64,000 bases of DNA from Segetibacter sp. (GTDB taxonomy: Bacteria; Bacteroidota; Bacteroidia; Chitinophagales; Chitinophagaceae): NCBI RefSeq assembly GCF_025963695.1, contig NZ_JAOQAH010000047.1, positions 62,001 to 126,000 of the forward strand, read 5' to 3'. Below are positions 1-8,662 of the stretch, one piece after another. The position numbers and the translations under genes are program-made. Under the pieces are notes generated by a model. It made no database searches, was not told where the DNA came from, and saw only the letters and a list, made by a program, of their open reading frames with translations. The first letter of the stretch is position 1. Every line of letters begins with the position of its first letter.

Positions 1-20
1 CATACAATCGCTTTTTAAAA

Positions 21-50
21 AAGAGAAGCTGTCTGCGACAGCTTTCAGAT
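21..50. terminator. Hairpin terminator at the left edge
   Basis: An 8-bp perfect stem (AAGCTGTC at 26-33, GACAGCTT at 37-44) has a 3-nt loop. On the minus strand it is followed by a T-rich stretch (CTCTTTTTT); on the plus strand by TTTCAGATTTT. It may end a gene left of the window or act in both directions. Positions 51-288 show no convincing gene. Confidence 0.55.
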
Positions 51-288
51 TTTATAAGATCGCAAACATGCTCCTTTTTTATAAACGTTTCTTCATTTTT
101 CAATCTTCGTCAAGGTCACATTAATTATCCTGAAGTAGCCAACAACTTATACAAACAAAGTCCTATAAACTTCGTAGCCTCGTGTAATGCTGTTCTGGCA
201 CGAACTTTTTGCACTGCTGCTTAAAATGCATTAGAAAAAACAATTGCTAAATTCAAAAACTGCCCGCTACAGTGAATACTTTAAATCT

Positions 289-296
289 TAATTTTG
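289..296 (+). promoter_or_regulatory. Possible -7 box
   Basis: TAATTTTG fits the Bacteroidota -7 consensus TAnnTTTG and lies 36 bp before the ATG at 333. No clear TTTG is seen at the -33 position, so the call is weak. Confidence 0.3.
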
Positions 297-332
297 CTAG
301 CGATAATATAACCACAACGACAAACTGAAAGA

Positions 333-545
333 ATGAAAAACAGGCAGATACTTATAATAGGGATGACATCGATAGCAGTAATCGGCTTGGTTGTATTATT
401 AGCTGGCAAGGTAAAAAGACACCGCGTAATGGAAAGGCTCGACAAGATCGCCGAAGAAGGTTATGAACTAGCTGAAGATATATTATATCCATCATCAAAG
501 CCTTTGTATAAAAAAGAGGAATACTCTTATTACAAAAATTATTAG
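333..545 (+). CDS. Small single-span membrane protein, unknown function
   Basis: A 70-residue protein with one N-terminal hydrophobic segment (about residues 6-25, IGMTSIAVIGLVVLLAG) followed by a charged, partly helical tail rich in K, E and Y. The layout resembles small YtxH-like envelope proteins, but no family motif is clear. The hydrophobic segment could be a membrane anchor with the tail in the cytoplasm. A terminator begins about 23 bp after the stop and a possible -7 box lies upstream, so it is probably monocistronic. The ATG at 333 is the only sensible start. Confidence 0.6.
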   Translation: MKNRQILIIGMTSIAVIGLVVLLAGKVKRHRVMERLDKIAEEGYELAEDILYPSSKPLYKKEEYSYYKNY

Positions 546-567
546 TTGCTATTACAAGTAAATTTTT

Positions 568-605
568 AAAAGAGGCTGCCCTAATACGAAAGGCTGCCTC
601 TTTTT
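568..605 (+). terminator. Rho-independent terminator
   Basis: Inverted repeat AGAGGCTGCC / GGCTGCCTCT (one T-T mismatch) with a 10-nt loop, preceded by A-rich sequence and followed by TTTTT. It lies just after the small membrane protein ending at 545 and could also serve the minus-strand gene ending at 664. Confidence 0.8.
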
Positions 606-663
606 ATTTAATTATAGCTTACTCAAAAGGTCCTAAAAATCTGCAACTGTCTATTCAAAAAAC

Positions 664-882
664 CTACTCCTCTTTACCTCCAGCCTCAAGTTCGCTTTCA
701 GATTTAATTACTTCATTTCCATTTTCTTGCTTAATTACATATGAAGGTTCTTGCTTACTCCCTTTGCGCGTTACTTCTGTACCCTTTATTTTCTTTTTAA
801 TAGTCTTTTCAGATTTCTCTACAATCTTCCCCTCTGCCTGAGACTTGCCCCAATTCCAGTGTACTTTATCACCTTTTTTCAT
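664..882 (-). CDS. DUF2945 / HVA1-type small Tudor-like protein
   Basis: About 72 residues beginning MKKGDKVHWNWGKSQAEGKI, a strong match to DUF2945 (hypervirulence-associated TUDOR domain): GDKVxWNWG, an xGKxV strand, the IKGTEVTRKGS stretch, PSYVIKQENGNEV and a final SELE. These are small beta-barrel proteins of unknown role, widespread as single genes. An in-frame extension to 930 would start with TTG and add 16 residues outside the domain, so the ATG at 882 is preferred. The gene stands alone and faces the gene ending at 545. Confidence 0.8.
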   Translation of the reverse strand: MKKGDKVHWNWGKSQAEGKIVEKSEKTIKKKIKGTEVTRKGSKQEPSYVIKQENGNEVIKSESELEAGGKEE

Positions 883-1102
883 AAATTTTTTTTTATCACT
901 AACACTTCTATCGTTCAAAATTTTTGCCAATTCCTGCTGTTTTTTTAAATCTACTAAAGTTTGTAGCCGGATTATTAAGAGGAATATAAAGGCTTTTATA
1001 CTGCATTGGAAATGACAAAAATGATAATATTCATTATAGAAGTGGCCCTATTATCGCATTTTTGCAAAAGGATTACTACCGTTAAATAAAGTCACGAAAG
1101 TT

Positions 1103-1348
1103 ATGTTGTTATATTTTGAGTTTGAGGATAAAAGAAGAAAAGCAGATGTAGAATGGCCCAGGAATAAGGGTAACATCGTTGTCCATATTAACGATAGAGA
1201 AATTGCGGCACATCTGCCAACGGATTTGTATTATGAAGTAGAGGATGGAAACAAAGTTGTTTTTACAATAGAGGATTCTTCAAATAAAAGACTGTCAGCA
1301 TTACAAAGTGTTCTTGGCAAAAGATTACAGGAACTGGTTAATAAATAA
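1103..1348 (+). CDS. Hypothetical protein, 81 aa
   Basis: Not recognised. The product is compact, charged and soluble, with no signal peptide. Alternating short strands (LLYFEFEDK, NIVVHIND, KVVFTIEDS) are followed by a C-terminal helix (LSALQSVLGKRLQELVNK), suggesting a small alpha/beta domain. The composition looks like a real protein and there is no better reading on the opposite strand. ATG start at 1103; no clear ribosome-binding site. Confidence 0.5.
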   Translation: MLLYFEFEDKRRKADVEWPRNKGNIVVHINDREIAAHLPTDLYYEVEDGNKVVFTIEDSSNKRLSALQSVLGKRLQELVNK

Positions 1349-1484
1349 TTATTCACATTTAGAGGCAGCCGGCCACTTATAGAAGAGGTTATCAAGATGG
1401 CGTCTTTCAACGCCATTTAATATCCATTTTTAATTTTATTTACAATTCAGTTTGTATTATTTCGTTTTGACCAAAACCAATGCT

Positions 1485-2057
1485 ATGAGAAAAATTTGTT
1501 TTGTTTTACTATTGATTTTACTATCAGGTAATTTTTGCAAAGCTCAATTTTATAAATCAGTTCTTCCTTCTCCTGAATTTTCTAGCGCCCTTGAAAAGAT
1601 AGTGCTGGATTTTAGGCTAAATTTTTCAACAATTCAAGGAAACGCTCTTGTAAACGCAGGTGAAACCGAAACCTACGAATCAGTTGTCAAACTGCCTGGA
1701 GCAAGTGATTGTGTTATTTATAAATATCACTCTAAAGCTGATACAACTGCCAGTTGGCAAGGTACCATGTACAAAGGCGATGACTATAAAGAAGCCTGTA
1801 AAATCTATGAGAATGTTTTTAGACTAGTGAAGAAAAGCCAGGTGCGGTGGATAGATAAAACTTTTGTTGGCTTTAAAGGAGACATGGAAAAGCCTGCGGA
1901 AGAACTGAAATTTACAGTGAGTACACTCAATTTTGAGCTAGACGATAAAAGGTATAAAAATTTCCAGGCAGATATTGAAATAATCTCGAACTACAACGGA
2001 TGGGAGGTGCATTTAAATCTGCAAACTAAACATCCTGATGATAATGCTAATGGTTAA
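1485..2057 (+). CDS. Secreted hypothetical protein
   Basis: About 190 residues starting MRKICFVLLLILLSGNFCKA, a typical Sec signal peptide with probable cleavage after FCKA. A longer reading from 1452 uses TTG and spoils the signal peptide, so the ATG at 1485 is chosen. The mature part is an alpha/beta domain with paired strands (FVGFKGDMEKPAEELKF, YKNFQADIEII, GWEVHLNLQTK) and resembles uncharacterised periplasmic proteins of Bacteroidota. No catalytic motif is seen. It converges with the receiver-domain gene, with only 3 bp between stops. Confidence 0.65.
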   Translation: MRKICFVLLLILLSGNFCKAQFYKSVLPSPEFSSALEKIVLDFRLNFSTIQGNALVNAGETETYESVVKLPGASDCVIYKYHSKADTTASWQGTMYKGDDYKEACKIYENVFRLVKKSQVRWIDKTFVGFKGDMEKPAEELKFTVSTLNFELDDKRYKNFQADIEIISNYNGWEVHLNLQTKHPDDNANG

Positions 2058-2060
2058 TTT

Positions 2061-2477
2061 TTATGGCTGGTAAACGCCTGAAAATTTAGATAGTTTAGAA
2101 AATATGTCCTTCATACTATACGGCTTTTCTAAGAAATCGGTTATCCCTAATCGTTTCAGTTTCCATTTCTGTACGTCTGAAACTGCCCCCGAATTAATTA
2201 TTATAGGTATTTGAGAATCTATCTCCCTTTTAATACATTCCGCTGCTTGTAATCCATTCATAACTGGCATTTCAAGATCCATTAAAATGAAATCGGGCTT
2301 CAAACCTTCATTCAACTTTTGAATGGCTTCCGCACCATTTAAAACAGTAATGGTCTTCATTCCTGCATTTTCCATTATTTTAGAAATTACAAGCTGATTC
2401 ATTTCATTATCATCTACATTCAAGACCACCTTTTCAAACAATTCGGGAAAGGTGTCTCTATAAATATTGTTCAACAT
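2061..2477 (-). CDS. Single-domain response regulator (CheY-like receiver)
   Basis: 138 residues forming one receiver domain. The acidic pair is Asp22-Asp23 (NVDDNEMN), the phospho-acceptor is Asp67 in ILMDLEMPVMNG, the switch Ser is Ser96 (IINSGA), and the conserved Lys118 lies in LEKPYS. There is no output domain, so it should act through a partner, for example a hybrid kinase or phosphorelay. The D-x-E-M-P-x-M-N-G form and the NVDDNxxN start are typical of receivers in hybrid kinases. No kinase gene is adjacent, so it is an orphan here. Confidence 0.85.
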   Translation of the reverse strand: MLNNIYRDTFPELFEKVVLNVDDNEMNQLVISKIMENAGMKTITVLNGAEAIQKLNEGLKPDFILMDLEMPVMNGLQAAECIKREIDSQIPIIINSGAVSDVQKWKLKRLGITDFLEKPYSMKDIFSKLSKFSGVYQP

Positions 2478-2775
2478 AAAGCTTCGATTACGGGTTAGCC
2501 CAGAAACTTTGTCAAAAACAGTTCCAACCCTTCATTTGAGTTTTATAAATAAACCTATATAATATATTCGATATGTCCATCTTATTACATTAACAAGTTT
2601 CTAAACGTTACCACGTTTTTTCTATAGATAATTTAATCACGACATTGCCCCTGTTGCTTTCGAGGAAAATTTCGGCGAGGAAAAAAATGGGGAATCTGAT
2701 TCGAACAAAATTTTACTCAATGAAAACTTCTTATAAGAAAACAATAATTAATTTTAATCAGTAAGAAAGCACATC
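2478..2775. other. Divergent intergenic region
   Basis: About 300 bp between the receiver gene (minus) and the gene at 2776 (plus). It is AT-rich and should hold both promoters, but no full TTTG/TAnnTTTG pair, repeat or RNA gene was found. Confidence 0.5.
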
Positions 2776-3327
2776 ATGGATAATCCCAATTTTATAAAAG
2801 GAACCACGGAAGAAGAAATTTGGAAACAGGTTAGTCAGCAGTTTATCCAAAACCCTGATCCCCTTGAATATGCTGTGGTGATCGCGCACGACAATCACCA
2901 GATAATTTTAAATATAGATATAGATCTTGGTGGCGGATTTGAAAGTGGATACGAAGCCACTTCGTTTACTGCTCCTTTGCATGCCGCAACCGACTTTCGT
3001 TTCGCCATACACCCGGAAAATTTTACAGATGAAATCGGAAAGTTTTTTGGAATGCAGGATGTTGTAGTTGGTTACGACGACTTTGATAAAAAGGTAATTA
3101 TAAAAACAAACGACAAGCAGAAAGTAAGTGAACTGTTTTCCGACGAATCAGTGCGTGCAGTGATCCAAAAGTTAGAAAATTTCACTTTCAGCATTGCCAC
3201 ACACAACGCTACTGATAGTACAGATAAGACCACTTTTCTGGAACTGGTTATCGAAAGGGGAATTACTGACTTAGATGAATTAAGAGCTATTTACAGCGCT
3301 TACTATTCGGTGCTCACAAAACTTTAA
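2776..3327 (+). CDS. Hypothetical soluble protein, 183 aa
   Basis: Not recognised as a named family. No signal peptide or membrane segment. The N-terminal half has hydrophobic strands (EYAVVIAHDNHQIILNIDIDLGGG) and the middle reads FGMQDVVVGYDDFDKKVIIKTND, followed by KVSELFSDESVRAVIQKL, a helix after a strand pair. This pattern recurs in uncharacterised Bacteroidota proteins that describe quantitative or membrane-associated domains, but I cannot assign a function. ATG at 2776; its stop is 62 bp from the convergent uxuA stop. Confidence 0.6.
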   Translation: MDNPNFIKGTTEEEIWKQVSQQFIQNPDPLEYAVVIAHDNHQIILNIDIDLGGGFESGYEATSFTAPLHAATDFRFAIHPENFTDEIGKFFGMQDVVVGYDDFDKKVIIKTNDKQKVSELFSDESVRAVIQKLENFTFSIATHNATDSTDKTTFLELVIERGITDLDELRAIYSAYYSVLTKL

Positions 3328-3389
3328 AATGCTGCAATGTAGCTGCTTAAGCAAGCATATATAGTTCCCCCGATTTATAATACGAATTA

Positions 3390-4556
3390 CTAAGGCATAC
3401 TTCTTGAAATTCCTAATTCCAATCCCCTTAGTTCAGCAAGTCCGCGCAAACGTCCGATAGCACTATATCCGGGGTAAGTTTTTTTCCTTAAATCATCCAG
3501 CATTTGGTGACCATGATCAGGGCGCATTGGAATAGAAATATTTCTCTTTCGCATCACGGTTACAATTTCCTTTACTACCTCATACATATCTGCATCACCA
3601 TCTAAATGATCGGCTTCATAAAAATTGCCTTCTTCATCTCTACGCGTATTACGAAGGTGAAGAAAGTGAATGTGCTCTCCCATCCGCCTAACCATTCCTG
3701 GCAAGTCGTTGTCTGCCCTTACTCCATAAGAACCTGTGCAAAAACAAAGTCCATTAGCAGGAGAGGGAGCTGCAGCTAATAATTCCTGTGCATCCTGTTC
3801 TGTACTTACAACTCTCGGTAAACTTAAAATAGGATAAGGAGGATCATCAGGATGTATCGCCATCTTTAAACCCATCTCCTCGGCAACAGGCACAACTTGT
3901 TGAAGGAAGTAAAAAAGATGTTGTTTTAATTTTTGTGCATCAATTCCTTCGTAGGTTTTTAGTGCGGCCAGAATTTGCTCTTCAGTAAACCGCTCCTCGC
4001 TTCCGGGCAAGCCCAATAGGGTGTTTGTATATAAAACGTCTTTCTCTTCGTCTGTCATCAAACCAAATCGTTGCTTTGCCTTTTCGATCTGTTCAGTAGT
4101 ATAATCGTTTTCCGCTCCCGGCCGTTTTAAAATATAAAGATCAAATGCAACAAAAGCCGCTTTCTCAAAATACAAAGCCTTACTGCCATCCTTCATTGTA
4201 TACGAGATATCTGTACGCATCCAGTCAAGTATAGGCATAAAGTTATATGTCACCACCTTTAAGCCACACTGTGCTACATTTCGCAAACTCTGTTTATAGT
4301 TGTCTATGTATTGGCGGTAATTACCTATTTGTTTTTTAATGTCTTCATGCACCGGAAGGCTTTCAATAACAGTCCATGTTAAGCCGGCGGCCTCTACGGC
4401 TGCTTTCCTTTTGCTTATTTCTTCTGTTGACCAAATTTCCCCAACAGCAATGTGATGTAAGGCAGTAACAACTCCCGTACATCCGGCCTGCCTGATATCC
4501 TGTAAGCTCACGGGATCGTTAGGGCCATACCAGCGCATCGTTTGTTCCATTAACAT
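3390..4556 (-). CDS. uxuA: Mannonate dehydratase
   Basis: 388 residues. Converts D-mannonate to 2-keto-3-deoxy-D-gluconate in hexuronate catabolism (cytoplasmic, metal dependent). The start [19 protein letters not shown] and the [25 protein letters not shown] and RPDHGHQ motifs fit the UxuA family, with His, Cys, Asp and His metal ligands in the last four. Length matches the family (about 390). The ATG at 4556 or the one two codons later at 4550 could be used. No uxuB or kdgK gene is nearby, so it stands alone on the minus strand. Confidence 0.95.
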   Translation of the reverse strand: MLMEQTMRWYGPNDPVSLQDIRQAGCTGVVTALHHIAVGEIWSTEEISKRKAAVEAAGLTWTVIESLPVHEDIKKQIGNYRQYIDNYKQSLRNVAQCGLKVVTYNFMPILDWMRTDISYTMKDGSKALYFEKAAFVAFDLYILKRPGAENDYTTEQIEKAKQRFGLMTDEEKDVLYTNTLLGLPGSEERFTEEQILAALKTYEGIDAQKLKQHLFYFLQQVVPVAEEMGLKMAIHPDDPPYPILSLPRVVSTEQDAQELLAAAPSPANGLCFCTGSYGVRADNDLPGMVRRMGEHIHFLHLRNTRRDEEGNFYEADHLDGDADMYEVVKEIVTVMRKRNISIPMRPDHGHQMLDDLRKKTYPGYSAIGRLRGLAELRGLELGISRSMP

Positions 4557-4602
4557 AATTCGTTATTTTTTATTTTGTACTTAGCTTTTCGAACCCGTAT
4601 TC

Positions 4603-4628
4603 AACATTGTTGTGTCACTCACTTGTAC
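4603..4628 (-). repeat. Dispersed GTACAAG element, copy 1
   Basis: Reads, on the minus strand, GTACAAGTGAGTGACACAAC followed by AATGTT. Full-length type A copy, 47 bp upstream of uxuA. Confidence 0.8.
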
Positions 4629-4810
4629 TTCCAAAACGCTATTCAACCATTCCTGATGGCAAATATGATCAAAAATAAAGGGTAACTAACCAGATAAAAA
4701 ATTGAAATTATCTCTAAGTTTAAAAACGCAGGATGAAAACAGAATAAGCTGTACGAGAGTGTCATCATTAAACCTGCCCATGTCTTGCGTCTAATAACTC
4801 TTATAAGTCC

Positions 4811-4914
4811 CGTTATTGAGAGGAGGAACGACCTGGCACCCTGAAGTGCTTAGTATAAGTGCCTTACTATTTGTAAAGCCGATTGCTTCGTTGTCGTTCC
4901 TCCTCAAAATGACG
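4811..4914. repeat. About 104-bp palindromic repeat (MITE-like)
   Basis: Left arm CGTTATTGAG-AGGAGGAACGAC (4811-4832) and right arm GTCGTTCCTCCTC-AAAATGACG (4893-4914) are near-perfect inverted repeats, with inner partial pairing (GGCAC/GTGCC). The right half has GATTGCTTCG before TCGTTCCTCCTC and AATGACG, resembling a palindromic repeat family (…TTGCTTCG…CCTC-CAATGACG) seen dispersed in many bacterial genomes. It has no coding capacity. Confidence 0.65.
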
Positions 4915-4931
4915 AGCATTGAATTTTCAGT

Positions 4932-4956
4932 AGAAGGGTGCGACGCAAGTATGTTT
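4932..4956 (+). repeat. Dispersed GTACAAG element, copy 2 (type B, diverged)
   Basis: AGAAGGGTGCGACGCAAGTA then TGTTT. The GCGACGC dyad of type B is intact; the GTAC start is lost. It lies 17 bp after the palindromic repeat. Confidence 0.55.
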
Positions 4957-5092
4957 CATCGTAGAACAAATGCCGGTAACCAAAACATTCCTGGTGGTAG
5001 AGTACGCTAAGCAACAAAAGATTATGGAAGATCTTTTTGCCGGGCCCTTAAATTTCCTTGTTCTTTCCACTTCTTTTAAAGAGTATTGTCTT

Positions 5093-6397
5093 ATGGATGT
5101 TATTATTATCGGAGCGGGCGCTGCAGGTTTAATGGCTGCAAAACAACTATCGGATGCGGGTTTAAAAGTTTGTGTTTTAGAAGCCAGGGAGCGTGTTGGC
5201 GGCCGCATTTGCCCTTTTATGAAATCAGAAGGAGGTGCAGAATTTATTCATGGTAAGCTTGCAGTAACGCTGAATTTATTGAAAGAAGCAGGAATAGAAA
5301 AGCAGGAGCTCACAGGTGAAATGAAGCAATTTATAAAAGGCAAATGGAGCAGGGAAACCGAATTTTTTCAACATGCAGGAACGGTGATTGAAAAATTGAA
5401 GGAAATTAAAGAAGACATCAGCCTCGCTACATTTTTGAATACATATTTTGCTGAGGAACAACAGCAGGAAATAAGAAGTGCTCTTACCTCTTACGTGGAA
5501 GGATATTATTCGGGAGAAATTTCGCGGGCCAGTGCAAAATCTTTTTTAAAAGAATTACTGAGCGAGGATGAGCAGCAATACAGGCCCGTGGATGGGTATG
5601 GAAACATGATAGAATGGCTGGCCAATTACAGCAAAAAAGCAGGCACAATCTTTAAACTTTCTACGATAGTTAAAGAAATCCGGTGGAGAAAAGGTGAGGC
5701 CGAGGTAGTTGATGAGGCAAACCAGGTGTACTTGGCCGATAAAGTAATTATTACAGTGCCGTTAGGCGTATGGAACGCAAATGAAAAGGCAAAAGGTGCC
5801 ATAATTTACAAACCTGCCCTTACGCTGAAAACACAGGCAGCAAGTGAAATGGGCTTTGGATCGGCAATGAAAATTTTATTGAAGTTTGAGGAAAGTTTTT
5901 ATAAAGAAGGGTTTTTAAAAAAGCATGGTGAGGCAGATTTTTCAAAACTGCACATGGCTCTTACTGACCAACCAATTCCAACATGGTGGACTCAGCACCC
6001 TAATGATTCTTCCGTGCTTACAGGCTGGTTGTCAGGTCCAGGGGCAGTTGAGATAAAAAATGAAGACGATGAAGCTGTTTTGTTAAAAAGTCTTCATTCT
6101 TTGAGTTGGATTTTTGATATCGACCTCGGGCAACTGAAGAAAAATCTTGAATGGTGGAAGGTTTTTAACTGGACAACAGACCCTTTTACACTAGGCTCAT
6201 ACTCTTACTCCACGTTGCAGACTGCATCAGCAAGAAGATTGTTAATGGAACCGGTTGAAGATACTCTCTTTTTTGCGGGCGAAGCTGTATATGAGGGGCC
6301 GGAAATGGGAACCGTGGAAGCTGCATTGACAAGCGGAAGAGATGTGGCAGCAACCATCGTGATAAAAAAAGGCAGTCGTGATAACGAGGTCGGTTAG
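5093..6397 (+). CDS. FAD-dependent amine oxidase
   Basis: 434 residues of the flavin monoamine oxidase family. The N-terminus MDVIIIGAGAAGLMAAKQLS is the FAD-binding GxGxxG fold, followed by VLEARERVGGRI (ADP-ribose contact) and GGAEFIHG. The C-terminal FAGEAVYEGPEMGTVEAALTSG is the second FAD motif. These enzymes oxidise amines or related substrates (polyamines, phytoene-like substrates in relatives); the substrate cannot be read from sequence. An upstream in-frame extension to 4970 would place 41 extra residues before the Rossmann start and has no support, so the ATG at 5093 is used. Confidence 0.88.
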   Translation: MDVIIIGAGAAGLMAAKQLSDAGLKVCVLEARERVGGRICPFMKSEGGAEFIHGKLAVTLNLLKEAGIEKQELTGEMKQFIKGKWSRETEFFQHAGTVIEKLKEIKEDISLATFLNTYFAEEQQQEIRSALTSYVEGYYSGEISRASAKSFLKELLSEDEQQYRPVDGYGNMIEWLANYSKKAGTIFKLSTIVKEIRWRKGEAEVVDEANQVYLADKVIITVPLGVWNANEKAKGAIIYKPALTLKTQAASEMGFGSAMKILLKFEESFYKEGFLKKHGEADFSKLHMALTDQPIPTWWTQHPNDSSVLTGWLSGPGAVEIKNEDDEAVLLKSLHSLSWIFDIDLGQLKKNLEWWKVFNWTTDPFTLGSYSYSTLQTASARRLLMEPVEDTLFFAGEAVYEGPEMGTVEAALTSGRDVAATIVIKKGSRDNEVG

Positions 6398-6477
6398 ATG
6401 GCCTTTTAGAATTTGTTATCTGCCTTACAAGCGACGCTCCTTATTAGTTTTAAGGAACTAAATTAGAAGTATTTACT

Positions 6478-6508
6478 TTTGCCCGATTTGTCATTCCCCC
6501 TATTTTTG
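6478..6508 (+). promoter_or_regulatory. Bacteroidota-type promoter
   Basis: TTTG (6478-6481), a 19-nt spacer, and TATTTTTG (6501-6508) fit TTTG-N19-TAnnTTTG. It lies 38 bp before the ATG of the glycosidase gene. Confidence 0.7.
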
Positions 6509-6545
6509 CCATTAATAAAAAGGCCATTGCCTCGAATATCATTGT

Positions 6546-7721
6546 ATGTGTAACAACCCTTTCAGTTCTTTTTGGATGGCCGGTTATGAGTGTACCGACA
6601 AATTAAACGCGTATGGTAATCGTGTCGACTTTTTACAAGAAACAGGTCATCTTCAATTGATTGATAGTGACTACCAATCTTTGGCACAATTTAATATTCG
6701 CACGGTTCGTGAAGGTATTCGATGGAGTAAAGTAGAAACACGCCCGTATCACTATGACTGGAGTACGGTAAAGTTTATGCTTGAACGTGGAAAAGTTAAT
6801 GGAATACAGCAGGTTTGGGACCTTTGCCATTTTGGTTTTCCGGATGATCTTACGCCACTGCATCCAATGTTTGCAAGGCGTTTTGCTGCTCTTTGCCGTG
6901 CCTTCGTAAAAATGTATCGTGACTTCGATCCTTTTGGTACGCTGATCGTAACACCTATTAATGAAGTAAGCTTTCTAGCGTGGCTGGGCGGGGACAAGTG
7001 CGGCACTTCCCCTTATTGCATCAATTATGGCTGGCAGGTTAAATACGCTTTGATGCGTGCTTATGTAGAAGGTGCAGCCGCGCTAAAAGAGGCAGATCCT
7101 TCTATAAAAATACTGACTACAGAACCTTTGATAAATGCCGTTCCCGAACTGAATGCGCGACCAGAAAGAGTAGAAGACGCACGCATTTGGCACAACTATC
7201 AATACCAGGCAGTAGATATGCTTTGCGGCTTTGTTAGTCCGGAGTTGGGAGGGAAACCAGAGTACGTGGATATTGTTGGAGTGAATTATTACTATGAAAA
7301 CCAATGGGAAATTGATATTTGGAAACCCCTTCAGTGGAAAAACGAACCTGCTGACCCTCGTTTTGTTCCACTGAGAAACTTGTTACTGCAAATTTATGAG
7401 CGTTACCAGAAACCTATAGCGCTTACAGAAACAAGTCATCCAAAAGAAGACAGGCCCGACTGGATAAATATGATAGCCGAAGAAACCGCGGCAGTTATTG
7501 AGCAGGGTGTTCCTTTTTATGGTATCTGCCTTTATCCCATTATAGACCGACCGGACTGGGATCACCTGACCCCCTGGCACAATGCCGGTCTTTGGGATGC
7601 TGAGTTGAGGGAGAATGAACCGCCAGCCCGAGTGCTTTATGAACCCTACGCCGAGGCTTTATTAAAATGCCAGGACTTGATTGATGAAGTACAGGAACAA
7701 GCCAACGTGAAGGTTGCTTAG
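6546..7721 (+). CDS. Family 1-like glycoside hydrolase (clan GH-A)
   Basis: 391 residues with a TIM-barrel retaining glycosidase layout. The likely acid/base is Glu140 in TPINEVSF (the NEP-type motif with Val for Pro) and the likely nucleophile is Glu295 in ALTETSH. Other GH-A features are EGIRWSKVE near residue 57, WDLCHFGFPDDL near 91 and VGVNYYYENQW near 245. It resembles beta-glucosidase-like proteins without a signal peptide, so it should act in the cytoplasm. It is shorter than classical GH1 (about 450), and the substrate is unknown. It has its own promoter. Confidence 0.75.
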   Translation: MCNNPFSSFWMAGYECTDKLNAYGNRVDFLQETGHLQLIDSDYQSLAQFNIRTVREGIRWSKVETRPYHYDWSTVKFMLERGKVNGIQQVWDLCHFGFPDDLTPLHPMFARRFAALCRAFVKMYRDFDPFGTLIVTPINEVSFLAWLGGDKCGTSPYCINYGWQVKYALMRAYVEGAAALKEADPSIKILTTEPLINAVPELNARPERVEDARIWHNYQYQAVDMLCGFVSPELGGKPEYVDIVGVNYYYENQWEIDIWKPLQWKNEPADPRFVPLRNLLLQIYERYQKPIALTETSHPKEDRPDWINMIAEETAAVIEQGVPFYGICLYPIIDRPDWDHLTPWHNAGLWDAELRENEPPARVLYEPYAEALLKCQDLIDEVQEQANVKVA

Positions 7722-7760
7722 AGTGGCATAAATTTTTTACGCGTTGTGGTAAATTAGATT

Positions 7761-8348
7761 ATGAGTACCAACGACAATGAAGCCACTCAAAGCGATGCTA
7801 CCAATAACAGAAATGCAAATACATCAATGAAAAGTATGTTGGCTGAGGATATTCATGACTCGCCGGAGGATGAGGAAAAGATGAAATCTGAAACAGTCAT
7901 TATTGATCTTCCCGATGTGAGCGATATTCCTGGCCAGGAAAATATTGTAGTTCCAAATATTGGTGAAATGCAAGACACCACTATTTCATCAGACGATGAA
8001 GAAGGTCTTGGTCTTTTCGATGATGAAGGTGATGAAGATACTGACCTGGTAATGGGGACAGAAGCCGACGTTTCGGAAACAGAACAAACCATGTTGCAAA
8101 GGGCCGATGAAGACATGCCAGATGAAGATGACCCGTTGCTACGGCAGGCGGAATTAGATAACACCGATAACGAGGGAGACGTATTGAATGAAGGAAGTCT
8201 TGCAACAGACGTTGGAGGTGGAGACTTAGATACTGCTACTAACGAGGGAGACCTTGATAACGATGCTATGGGACAAGGTGATGAAGAAAATGCAACTTAC
8301 AGCCTCGGTAGCAACAGCAACGATAATGTTACAGAGGGCACTCCATAA
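7761..8348 (+). CDS. Strongly acidic low-complexity protein
   Basis: 195 residues dominated by D, E, N, G, S and T with very few aromatic or basic residues. It shows imperfect internal repeats of the type NEGDxL (DNTDNEGDVLNEGS, TNEGDLDNDAMGQGDEENA). No signal peptide, membrane segment or known domain; probably disordered. It starts 40 bp after the glycosidase stop on the same strand and may be co-transcribed. The reading frame is long for such a region, has a clear ATG, and its bias toward GAT/GAA codons is coding-like. Function unknown. Confidence 0.6.
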   Translation: MSTNDNEATQSDATNNRNANTSMKSMLAEDIHDSPEDEEKMKSETVIIDLPDVSDIPGQENIVVPNIGEMQDTTISSDDEEGLGLFDDEGDEDTDLVMGTEADVSETEQTMLQRADEDMPDEDDPLLRQAELDNTDNEGDVLNEGSLATDVGGGDLDTATNEGDLDNDAMGQGDEENATYSLGSNSNDNVTEGTP

Positions 8349-8406
8349 AGTTATTAAACCAATTAGTGGATTTCCCCAAAGTATGGCCGCTGGGAAAGCA
8401 TAACAA

Positions 8407-8514
8407 ATGCGCTTGTTTTTTAAAAGTATTACGATTGGCTCTGTAGGTGCTGCCCTGGCACCTATTTTTATTGGAAGCAAAAAACCTTATTCGTACTCCT
8501 TCCCCACACCCTGA
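8407..8514 (+). CDS. Possible 35-aa membrane peptide
   Basis: ATG-started reading of 35 codons: a basic start (MRLFFK), a hydrophobic stretch (SITIGSVGAALAPIFIG) and a short tail (SKKPYSYSFPTP). It has the shape of a small single-span peptide but no ribosome-binding site, and it overlaps a weak hairpin. It could be chance. Confidence 0.25.
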   Translation: MRLFFKSITIGSVGAALAPIFIGSKKPYSYSFPTP

Positions 8515-8553
8515 CTCTTCGAGCCCCCCGATTTCAAGGAAAAATATATTTTC

Positions 8554-8623
8554 ATGAGCCAAATATTATTTCTATTCGGCTATAAATAGCATGAGGATGA
8601 GCCAAACAGACGGTTATTCGGCT
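8554..8623. repeat. Pair of direct repeats with hairpin ends
   Basis: Two copies of ATGAGCCAAA, 9 or 8 nt, TATTCGGCT at 8554-8581 and 8597-8623. The AGCC and GGCT ends of each copy can pair. They lie just upstream of the DUF72 gene. Confidence 0.5.
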
Positions 8624-8662
8624 CACTTCATTTAAGGAATAACTACCGCAAATGTTGATATT

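Larger units (their letters stand above)
4557..5092. other. Repeat-rich divergent intergenic region
   Basis: 536 bp between uxuA and the amine oxidase gene. It contains two copies of the dispersed GTACAAG element (4603-4628 and a diverged one at 4932-4956), a possible decayed third copy near 4751, and the palindromic repeat at 4811-4914. Open frames here run through repeat sequence and are not called as genes. Confidence 0.6.
8349..8662. other. Intergenic region with small hairpins
   Basis: 314 bp containing a possible 35-codon ORF (8407-8514), a weak hairpin (AGGTGC 8445-8450 / GCACCT 8458-8463, then ATTTTTA) and a pair of direct repeats at 8554-8623. No RNA gene recognised. Confidence 0.5.

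Noticed and set aside
4816..5010. Open frame over the palindromic repeat
   Set aside because: The sequence is an inverted repeat plus a dispersed element; no protein features.
4970..5092. Longer N-terminus for the amine oxidase
   Set aside because: The FAD-binding Rossmann motif starts directly at the ATG at 5093; 41 extra residues have no family support.
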